Below are positions 1 through 5,400 of a stretch of DNA of 7,125 nt, in pieces. Numbering within the stretch: the first letter of the stretch is position 1; every line of letters begins with the position of its first letter. A program made the position numbers and the translations under genes. The stretch is from an uncultured Lentisphaeria bacterium (GTDB lineage: Bacteria; Verrucomicrobiota; Lentisphaeria; JABSQK01; CAJWLW01), in the NCBI GenBank assembly GCA_913042885.1, contig CAJWLW010000257.1:1-7125 (forward strand). Direction: 5' to 3'. Below the pieces are notes generated by a model, which was not told where the DNA came from, did no database searches, and saw only the letters and a program-made list of their open reading frames with translations.

Positions 1-105
1 TGTACTTCAAAGTTAGATTAAATCCCGGTGGAAATCAAGGATGCAGGTCGCTACCGTAGATGTAACGCGACGCTCTCCGAGCGAGCCGTGGAAGTGCCAG
101 AATGC

Positions 106-109
106 GGAG
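106..109 (+). promoter_or_regulatory. Ribosome binding site of nnr
   Basis: GGAG lies 6 nt before ATG 116. It favours this start over the in-frame ATG at 41, which has only an AAGG almost touching it. The first 105 bases of the window hold no gene I can support. An upstream gene or promoter may lie beyond the left edge. Confidence 0.6.
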
Positions 110-115
110 ACTGCA

Positions 116-1651
116 ATGAAAATCGTTACCGGCAAACAGATGCAGGCATTGGACCGGCGGACCATCAACGGGGGTGTGTCGGGCGAGTTGCTCATGGAGC
201 GCGCGGGGACCGGAGCCCTCGAAGCGCTGCTCGAGTTCATCGAGCCCCTGCCCTATGTGCATCGGCACCGCGTCGTCGTGATCAATGGCAAGGGCAACAA
301 CGGTGGCGACGGTTACGTCGTTGCTCGGCTGCTCACCGAGCGCACCGGTTATGAAGCGATCGTCTACGCCACCTGCCAGCCGGACGAGCTGCAGGGCGAC
401 GCGAAGCTCAATGCCGATCGCCTGCCGCTGCCGATCAACGTCTGCGACCGCTTGCCCGACGACGCCCTGCTGCCCGGAACCATTGTGCTCGACTGCCTCC
501 TGGGCACGGGTATAAGTGGGCCTGTGCGCGAACCGTATGCCACGATCATCGGCCAGATCAACGATTCGCACCTGCCGGTCGTTGCCATGGACATCCCGTC
601 GGGCGTCGATGCCGACACTGGCGCCGTCGCCGCCGTTGCTGTGCGTGCTGACCTGACAATCACGATGGCTTTGCCGAAAATTGGCCTGCTACGTGGCGAC
701 GGCGCGCGCCTGTGCGGCTGCCTGCGCTGCGTCGATATCGGTATCCCCGCGACGTTCGTCGACGACATCGACAGCGCTGCTGAAGCAACGTTGGCCGCAG
801 ACGTTCGCCCGCTGATACACCGACTGCCGAGCACGACACACAAGGGCGACATGGGCCGCATTCTCATTGTCGGCGGCAGTGCCGACTACCCCGGGGCACC
901 GATGCTGGCCGGCGCCGGTGCATTGCGCGCCGGTGGCGGCCTGGTGACCGTCGCCTGTCCCCGTTCGATCGGGCCGGTGCTGGCGCCACAGGACAATGCG
1001 CTGATCCGCAAGCTGATCGACGACGATGGCCGCGGCACACACGGCCCGGTAGACGCCGCGGAGTTTGCAGACCTCACCGCCGACAAGAGCGTTATCGCTG
1101 TCGGCCCCGGTCTCGGCGGCAGCGACGCGGCGCTCGGTCTGGTGCGCGATCTGCTCGGGACCGACAAGACAGTCGTGCTCGACGCCGATGCCTTGCGTGT
1201 CTGCAGCGATTGCGGCGATCGTCTCAAGGCCCGGGCCGTGACCGTGCTGACGCCGCATCCTGGCGAGATGACCCACCTGATCGCGTCCTGCGGATTCGCC
1301 GGGCTCGGCACCGCGGACCGCGAGTCCCAGGCATCGACCGTGGCCAAAGAGCTCAACGCCATTGTCGTGCTCAAAGGGCACCACACAATTGTGGCGGCGC
1401 CGGATGGCCGGATGTTCATCAATACCAGCGGCACACCGGCTTTGGCCACCGGCGGTTCCGGGGACGTACTTTGCGGTGTCATCGCTGCCGTTCTCTGTCA
1501 GTCCGACAATCCTGTTGCAGCGGTGCGTCTGGCGGTCTTCGTTCACGGCCTTGCGGCTGAGTTATCACCCAACGGCATGCGCGGGACCACTGCCGATGAT
1601 CAGCCGCAACTGATCGCCCAGGCTCTGCAGCAATTGTCGCCACTGGCGTAG
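116..1651 (+). CDS. nnr: Bifunctional NAD(P)H-hydrate epimerase / ADP(ATP)-dependent NAD(P)H-hydrate dehydratase
   Basis: A 511-residue fused repair enzyme, close in length to E. coli Nnr (YjeF). It rescues NADH and NADPH that have been hydrated at the nicotinamide ring. The N-terminal half epimerises the R and S hydrates, and the C-terminal half dehydrates the S form using ADP or ATP in the cytosol. Epimerase half: NGKGNNGGDGYVVAR at residues 57-71, DCLLGTG at 126-132, and DIPSGVDADTG at 159-169. Dehydratase half (ribokinase-like fold): HKGDMGR at 242-248, VGPGLG at 329-334, VLDADAL at 354-360, LTPHPGEM at 378-385, VLKG at 418-421, and ATGGSGDVLCG at 444-454 with the presumed catalytic Asp450. 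I chose ATG 116 because GGAG lies 6 nt upstream and MKIVTGKQMQ is a normal beginning for the family. An in-frame ATG at 41 would add 25 residues that do not resemble the family. No terminator is obvious after the stop, and the next gene has its own promoter. Every motif I looked for is intact. Confidence 0.96.
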   Translation: MKIVTGKQMQALDRRTINGGVSGELLMERAGTGALEALLEFIEPLPYVHRHRVVVINGKGNNGGDGYVVARLLTERTGYEAIVYATCQPDELQGDAKLNADRLPLPINVCDRLPDDALLPGTIVLDCLLGTGISGPVREPYATIIGQINDSHLPVVAMDIPSGVDADTGAVAAVAVRADLTITMALPKIGLLRGDGARLCGCLRCVDIGIPATFVDDIDSAAEATLAADVRPLIHRLPSTTHKGDMGRILIVGGSADYPGAPMLAGAGALRAGGGLVTVACPRSIGPVLAPQDNALIRKLIDDDGRGTHGPVDAAEFADLTADKSVIAVGPGLGGSDAALGLVRDLLGTDKTVVLDADALRVCSDCGDRLKARAVTVLTPHPGEMTHLIASCGFAGLGTADRESQASTVAKELNAIVVLKGHHTIVAAPDGRMFINTSGTPALATGGSGDVLCGVIAAVLCQSDNPVAAVRLAVFVHGLAAELSPNGMRGTTADDQPQLIAQALQQLSPLA

Positions 1652-1695
1652 TCGTGGCATTGGCAGGTCACGGGTGTTTGCTCGACAGTAATTGG

Positions 1696-1725
1696 TTGAC
1701 ATTCGACCCGGCGCGACGATATTAC
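1696..1725 (+). promoter_or_regulatory. Sigma70-type promoter of rpmB
   Basis: A consensus -35 hexamer TTGACA (1696-1701) is followed after 18 bp by TATTAC (1720-1725), which matches four of six positions of TATAAT. A start near 1732 would give a leader of about 44 nt before rpmB. The element lies in the 124-bp gap after nnr, so rpmB can be transcribed independently of it. An alternative -10, GATATT at 1718-1723, would give 16 bp spacing. Confidence 0.6.
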
Positions 1726-1775
1726 CTGTTCCCCAAACCAACTTTCGCTGTTTTTTGCCCCTGGAGGATACAATC

Positions 1776-2069
1776 ATGAGTCGAGTCTGCGATGTCAGCG
1801 GTGCCCGCCGGACAGTTGGTGGTTCCATCGTCCGCAAGGGTATGGCAAAGAAGAAGGGCGGCATTGGTACGCACGTCGTGAAGAATAACAAGCGCGTGTT
1901 CCTGCCGAACCTGCAGAAGCGCCGGATTTACGTGCCGGAACTGGACCGGTGGGTGACCCTAAAGATCACCAACAAGATGCTGCGGTCGATCCAGAAGAAC
2001 GGCGCCTACAAGATGCTCAAGGAGGCCAAGGACAAAGGCACGTTGACTGTCAAGGTTCCAGGTCTCTGA
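1776..2069 (+). CDS. rpmB: Large ribosomal subunit protein bL28
   Basis: A 97-residue, very basic protein of the 50S ribosomal subunit. It begins MSRVCDVSGARR, matching the MSRVCQVTGK start of E. coli bL28. It continues with the conserved RVFLPNLQKRRIYVPE at 40-55 and VTLKITNKMLRSIQKNG at 60-76. ATG 1776 is preceded by a strong GGAGG (1763-1767) with 8 nt spacing. An in-frame extension back to 1692 lacks both a ribosome site and family similarity. The protein is longer than the 78-residue E. coli form: an extra segment around residues 20-35 (RKGMAKKKGGIGTHVV) resembles the basic, GIG-containing segment I remember in chlamydial bL28, and the C-terminus is extended (GTLTVKVPGL). Only one cysteine (Cys5) is present, so this is not the zinc-binding form. 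In many bacteria rpmB sits next to rpmG; here it stands alone between its own promoter and terminator. Confidence 0.96.
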   Translation: MSRVCDVSGARRTVGGSIVRKGMAKKKGGIGTHVVKNNKRVFLPNLQKRRIYVPELDRWVTLKITNKMLRSIQKNGAYKMLKEAKDKGTLTVKVPGL

Positions 2070-2100
2070 CGACCCGAGTCCAGATAATATTCTGATCCTG

Positions 2101-2129
2101 AAAAGCCTGCGCAGTCCGCAGGCTTTTTT
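2101..2129 (+). terminator. Rho-independent terminator after rpmB, possibly bidirectional
   Basis: A perfect 11-bp stem, AAAAGCCTGCG (2101-2111) against CGCAGGCTTTT (2117-2127), with a 5-nt loop and a run of six T (2124-2129). It begins 31 nt after the rpmB stop. Read from the other strand, the As become a short U-tract of four after the same stem. It could therefore also stop transcripts of the convergent murJ gene, which ends about 120 bp away. Confidence 0.92.
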
Positions 2130-2249
2130 GTTGCTGCCAACCGCCGGCGATCTGGCGCCTTCGTCAGCACGGTCTATGGCCCCAGCGCCGATGAAGATCT
2201 GTTGGTGGGCATGCTCAAGTCAATCACTTTTTTGAGTGACGGTGTGTGC
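2130..2249. other. Convergent intergenic gap between rpmB and murJ
   Basis: This stretch separates the terminator from the murJ stop and shows no credible gene. A 62-codon open frame starting at 2202 runs mostly antisense to murJ and has no ribosome site. The only structure I see is a weak hairpin, TCACT (2224-2228) with AGTGA (2235-2239) around a T-rich loop. It has no U-tract on the murJ side, so it does not look like an intrinsic terminator for murJ. Confidence 0.5.
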
Positions 2250-3863
2250 TCACCGATCCTGGCGGCGGATGGCGGCGAAGAACTCGCTCGGTTCTTTGGC
2301 TCCGATCAGGCGGAGCACAAGCAGGTAGGCGGCTGCGGCTGCGGCCAATGGCAGAAACACGGCGATTGCCTTCGAGGCGAGTCCGGGTGAAGCCAGGGTG
2401 GTTGCAACGTGCGCAGTGGCCCATACGGCGACACCGGCAACGGCGACTGCAACGAGCATGCGCGTCCCTGCCAGAAGACCATTGCGCCAGGCCTGCATGG
2501 TCGGCTGCAGATCGCGTTTCAGCAGAACCATAAGGATCGCCACGTTGACGTAGGCGGCAATAGTGGTCGACAACGCCAACCCGCAATGGCGTAACGGCAC
2601 CATCAATGCCAGGCTGAGCAGGACGTTGAGCACCAGGCAGAAGACGCCGACTCGCATCGGGGTTTTCATGTCCTGCCGGCTGTAGAAGCCGGCACGGACG
2701 ATCCCGACAGCGGCGAATGCGGGGATGCCGGGCGCATAAAACATCAAGGCGGCGGTGGTCTGGCGGGCGCTATCGGCATCGAAGGCGCCCCGTTCGTAGA
2801 TAAGTCCGACGACGGCGTTGCCGAGGTACATCAACACCAGCACGCAGGGGACGGAGACGAAAAACACCTGTCGCAGTCCGTAGCTCAAGGCATCAATGAT
2901 ATCGGTCTGCCGGCCGGCAGCGAAGGCGCGGGAGAGTAGCGGCAGGCTGGCGGCCGACAAGGCGACGGCGAACACGCCGACGGGCAGGTAGACGAGCCGT
3001 TCGCTGTAGAGAAGTGCGGCGGCGGCCCAGGGATCGAGGTAGAGCGCCAGGATTCGGTCGAACATCACATTGATCTGATAGATCGAGGCACCGATAACGC
3101 CGGGAATCATCAGGTGCATGAGCCGTTTGACGTCCGGCGTGACCTGCGGGCGGGCACGTTGCAAGGCGAAGCCGAACCGCTTGAGCACCGGCCACAACAC
3201 GGCGAGCTGCAATACTCCCCCGACGACGACGGCAATTGCCAGCACTTTCATTTGCTCGGCGGTCGTACCGACTCGCGGGCACAGCCAGAGGGTTGCCGCA
3301 ATCAGCGTGACGTTGAGCAGCACCGGCGCGACGGCGGGTGCTGCGAAGTGGCGGAAGCTCTGTAGCACGCCGCAGAGCAGGCCGAAGAGACAGATGAACA
3401 GGGTGTACGGCAGCATGACGGGGAGCAGTGCCAGTACCAGGGCAGGGCGCCCGTCGGGGAAGAACTGCTGCAGCAGCAGGCAGATGAGGGTGCCGGCGAC
3501 AACGATCGCCAGCAGCACGGCGGCAGTCAGCAGGAGGACGTTGCTAAAAAATGTGAAGGCCGCGGACTTGCCGTGGCGCTCCAGTTTCTCATTGAACAGC
3601 GGCACGAATGCTTCGGACAATGCGCCTTCGCCGAAAACGCGACGGAACAGATTTGGGATCGTGAAGACGACGAGGAACACGCTGAACGGGCCGGCGGTTC
3701 CGAAGACGGCGCTGTAGGCGACGTCTCTGGCCAGTCCGGTGAGGCGGCTGAGGAGCGTGCCGGCGCTGCCGACGAGCATGCCGCGCCCGATGACGCGCGT
3801 CGAGCCGTTGTCCGACGGCGCGGCGGGTTCGAGAGGCCCGTTTTCGCGGGCCGGATCAGACAT
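2250..3863 (-). CDS. murJ: Lipid II flippase MurJ
   Basis: A 537-residue polytopic inner-membrane protein of the MOP/MVF superfamily. It moves lipid-linked peptidoglycan precursor (lipid II) to the periplasmic face for cell-wall assembly. After a hydrophilic N-terminal tail of about 22 residues comes the family signature GTLLSRLTGLARD (35-47), then PNLFRRVFGEGALSEAFVP (70-88), YSERLVYLPVGVFAVALS (286-303), YERGAF (356-361) and FYSRQDMKTP (393-402). Many hydrophobic stretches follow one another, as expected for about 14 membrane helices. E. coli MurJ has 511 residues. Arg40, Arg46, Arg74 and Arg289 correspond to E. coli Arg18, Arg24, Arg52 and Arg270. The positions of E. coli Asp39 and Lys46 read Ser61 and Thr68 here. 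The ATG lies within the end of cca: the 8-base overlap ATGTCTGA contains the murJ start and the cca stop. I see no Shine-Dalgarno sequence of its own, so translation is probably coupled to cca. An Ala run (about 507-512) near the C-terminus reflects GC-rich low-complexity sequence. Confidence 0.95.
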   Translation of the reverse strand: MSDPARENGPLEPAAPSDNGSTRVIGRGMLVGSAGTLLSRLTGLARDVAYSAVFGTAGPFSVFLVVFTIPNLFRRVFGEGALSEAFVPLFNEKLERHGKSAAFTFFSNVLLLTAAVLLAIVVAGTLICLLLQQFFPDGRPALVLALLPVMLPYTLFICLFGLLCGVLQSFRHFAAPAVAPVLLNVTLIAATLWLCPRVGTTAEQMKVLAIAVVVGGVLQLAVLWPVLKRFGFALQRARPQVTPDVKRLMHLMIPGVIGASIYQINVMFDRILALYLDPWAAAALLYSERLVYLPVGVFAVALSAASLPLLSRAFAAGRQTDIIDALSYGLRQVFFVSVPCVLVLMYLGNAVVGLIYERGAFDADSARQTTAALMFYAPGIPAFAAVGIVRAGFYSRQDMKTPMRVGVFCLVLNVLLSLALMVPLRHCGLALSTTIAAYVNVAILMVLLKRDLQPTMQAWRNGLLAGTRMLVAVAVAGVAVWATAHVATTLASPGLASKAIAVFLPLAAAAAAYLLVLRLIGAKEPSEFFAAIRRQDR

Positions 3864-5208
3864 GCGGCGTCACGCGCCGGTCGAGCCATTCCAGGGCCGC
3901 CTCGCGTGTGATGATCTCGCCATTCAACTGCAGTTCTTCGAGTTCCCTGAGGATTTCCCCGATGACAGGTCCGGGCTCGACGCCGCGCCCGATCAGGTCG
4001 CGCCCCTGCACCAGTGGTTCGGGCACCGGGGGTTCATCGCGCAGCGCTGCCAGGCGATCGAGAAGAAACACATAGTTGTCGACTAAGCGATGACAGGACA
4101 GGCAATCGAGTCGATGTAGTTCGAGCTCACAGTCGAAGTCGGGGCGTCCGAGCAACCGTCGCAGTGTCGATGGCCGCATTTTCTGCACCTCGGCGAAGGT
4201 CATGTGATTGTAGACGGTTTCACGTACGCAATCAATGAATTGCCGCGAACAGCGCAGTCGCTGCAGGAGCGTCTCTGCCATCTCCGCGCCGACGCGGTTG
4301 TGACTGGGAAAGGTCTCACGCCCATGGGTGCCGATTTTTAATGTCGGTGGCTTGCCGACATCGTGCAGCAGGGCGCTCCAGGCGATTTCCGGCGTCGGGT
4401 GTACCATCATTTCGAGCAGCAGCAGGGTATGCACGAAGACGTCCCCTTCGGGGTGAAACTGCGGCGGCTGCGCGACGCCTTTCATGGCGCTGATTTCCGG
4501 CAGCACCTGCTCGAGCAGGCCGGTTTCATCGAGCAGCCGGAAGGCGAGCTGGGGCTGCGGGCCACACAGCATTTTCGTGAGTTCGTTGAAAATGCGTTCG
4601 GGGCTGATGCCAGTGATTTTAGGTGCGTGTTTGATGATCGCAGCGCGGGTAGCCGGATCCAGCTCGAAATCGAAACGGGCGGTAAACCTGACCGCCCGCA
4701 GCATGCGCAGGTAGTCTTCGCCGAAGCGCCGGTCCGCGTCGCCGACTGTGCGGATGACGCCGGCATCCAGATCGCGGAGGCCGTCGACAAAGTCGATGAC
4801 CTGCTCGGCCTGCGGATCGTAGAACAACGCGTTGATCGTAAAATCGCGCCGTTGCGCATCGTGCTCGGCATCGGAAAAGGTGACGGAATCGGGGTGCCGT
4901 CCGTCCTGGTAGCCACCGTCTTCACGGAAGGTGGCTACTTCGGTGTGGAGGTTGCCGTCGCGCACGATAATGACGCCGTAGGCGGCACCGACCGCATAGG
5001 TGTTCGGGAAAATCTGCTGCAAGACATCGGGGGTGGCGTCGGTGGTGACATCGACATCCTCGGGCATGCTGCCGAGGAAACGGTCGCGCACGCAGCCGCC
5101 GACTGTGCAGGCCTGGTAGCCGGCCGCCTGCAGGCGGCCGGCAATGTCGTAGGCGGCCTGCTCGGCTGCCGACACAGGCGCCAGGCGGTGTTGGATGTAT
5201 TGGGTCAA
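3856..5208 (-). CDS. cca: CCA-adding tRNA nucleotidyltransferase with HD domain
   Basis: A 450-residue class II nucleotidyltransferase that builds or repairs the 3'-CCA end of tRNAs. Head domain: VGGCVRD at 36-42, the metal-binding EDVDVTT at 50-56 (Asp51, Asp53), and RRDFTINAL at 120-128. The EDxxR template motif EDYLR (164-168) lies in a normal LRMLRAVRFTARF context. A C-terminal HD-type domain follows: His260, HDVGKP at 282-287, His303. The tail holds QGRDLIGRGVEPGPVIGEIL (401-420) and the ELQLNGEIITREAAL region, as in other HD-containing bacterial enzymes. Poly(A) polymerase or a CC-only or A-only enzyme cannot be excluded by sequence alone, but the full set of motifs favours CCA addition. 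The start is TTG at 5208. No ATG occurs upstream before an in-frame stop, and GGAAA lies 6 nt before the TTG. An in-frame GTG at codon 12 is the alternative. It is the first gene of a two-gene unit with murJ. Confidence 0.93.
   Translation of the reverse strand: MTQYIQHRLAPVSAAEQAAYDIAGRLQAAGYQACTVGGCVRDRFLGSMPEDVDVTTDATPDVLQQIFPNTYAVGAAYGVIIVRDGNLHTEVATFREDGGYQDGRHPDSVTFSDAEHDAQRRDFTINALFYDPQAEQVIDFVDGLRDLDAGVIRTVGDADRRFGEDYLRMLRAVRFTARFDFELDPATRAAIIKHAPKITGISPERIFNELTKMLCGPQPQLAFRLLDETGLLEQVLPEISAMKGVAQPPQFHPEGDVFVHTLLLLEMMVHPTPEIAWSALLHDVGKPPTLKIGTHGRETFPSHNRVGAEMAETLLQRLRCSRQFIDCVRETVYNHMTFAEVQKMRPSTLRRLLGRPDFDCELELHRLDCLSCHRLVDNYVFLLDRLAALRDEPPVPEPLVQGRDLIGRGVEPGPVIGEILRELEELQLNGEIITREAALEWLDRRVTPHV
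4909..4938. repeat. 9-bp inverted repeat inside cca
   Basis: GTAGCCACC (4909-4917) and GGTGGCTAC (4930-4938) form a perfect inverted repeat around a 12-nt spacer. It covers the codons for VATFREDGGY, a conserved stretch of the enzyme, so it may simply be a by-product of codon choice. Confidence 0.5.
5119..5142. repeat. Perfect 24-bp palindrome near the 5' end of cca
   Basis: GCCGGCCGCCTG (5119-5130) is followed at once by its exact reverse complement CAGGCGGCCGGC (5131-5142). In cca it encodes residues 22-30 (IAGRLQAAG region), about 65 nt after the start codon. In mRNA it can fold into a GC-rich stem of about 10 bp with a 4-nt loop. Confidence 0.75.
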
Positions 5209-5255
5209 GAGGTTTTTCCGGTTTGTCGGGTCCTCGCTTGTACGTGTTCAGCGTT

Positions 5256-5280
5256 GCAGCGACACAAGGTACGCCGCTGC
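5256..5280 (-). promoter_or_regulatory. Hairpin in the cca leader
   Basis: On the minus strand GCAGCGGCG, a 7-nt loop TACCTTG and TGTCGCTGC form a 9-bp stem with two G-U pairs. It lies in the predicted untranslated leader of cca, about 50 nt before the TTG start. No U-run follows, so it is not an intrinsic terminator. I do not recognise it as a known riboswitch or protein-binding leader. Confidence 0.4.
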
Positions 5281-5330
5281 TGTTCGCGCGGTTGGTAAAC
5301 AGGTATCAGCGTTTCTTCGATCCCGCAACT

Positions 5331-5358
5331 TTGCAACGATGTCGCGGTCTGATATAGT
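5331..5358 (+). promoter_or_regulatory. Sigma70-type promoter of the VWA gene
   Basis: TTGCAA (5331-5336) and TATAGT (5353-5358) are separated by 16 bp. TG at 5350-5351 makes this an extended -10 (TGnTATAGT). Transcription starting near 5365 would give a leader of about 35 nt before ATG 5401. This supports that start rather than the in-frame TTG at 5377. Confidence 0.6.
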
Positions 5359-5383
5359 ATTACCGTAGCAATTCCATTGTCAA
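5354..5383 (-). promoter_or_regulatory. Sigma70-type promoter of the cca-murJ operon
   Basis: On the minus strand a consensus TTGACA (5378-5383) is followed after 18 bp by TACTAT (5354-5359), four of six matches to TATAAT. A start near 5347 would give a leader of about 140 nt before the TTG of cca. The -10 element is almost superimposed on that of the opposing promoter. Confidence 0.55.
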
Positions 5384-5400
5384 CGGCCTGGATTGAGTTG

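Noticed and set aside
41..115. N-terminal extension of Nnr from ATG 41
   Set aside because: The extra residues are unlike the family, and GGAG 6 nt before ATG 116 is the better site.
689..1546. 285-codon open frame on the minus strand opposite nnr
   Set aside because: It mirrors the coding strand of a conserved enzyme and shows no family motif or ribosome site.
2325..2350. Repetitive GCGGCTGCG-type sequence in the murJ 3' end
   Set aside because: It encodes an alanine run in a membrane helix; low complexity rather than a repeat element.
2202..2390. Small 62-codon open frame between rpmB and murJ
   Set aside because: Most of it overlaps the murJ 3' end in antisense and there is no Shine-Dalgarno sequence before its ATG.
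4909..4938. Inverted repeat in cca as a regulatory hairpin
   Set aside because: It coincides with codons of a conserved VATFREDGGY stretch and lies deep in the gene, so chance is the simpler explanation.
4363..5298. 311-codon open frame on the plus strand opposite cca
   Set aside because: It lies almost wholly antisense to a clearly conserved gene, has no ribosome site and resembles no family. It is a by-product of GC-rich codon use.
5208..5336. Leader peptide of 43 codons before cca (TTG start, TGA overlapping the cca start)
   Set aside because: No ribosome site and a non-ATG start only about 11 nt after the predicted transcript start. Not listed as a gene, only mentioned as a possibility.
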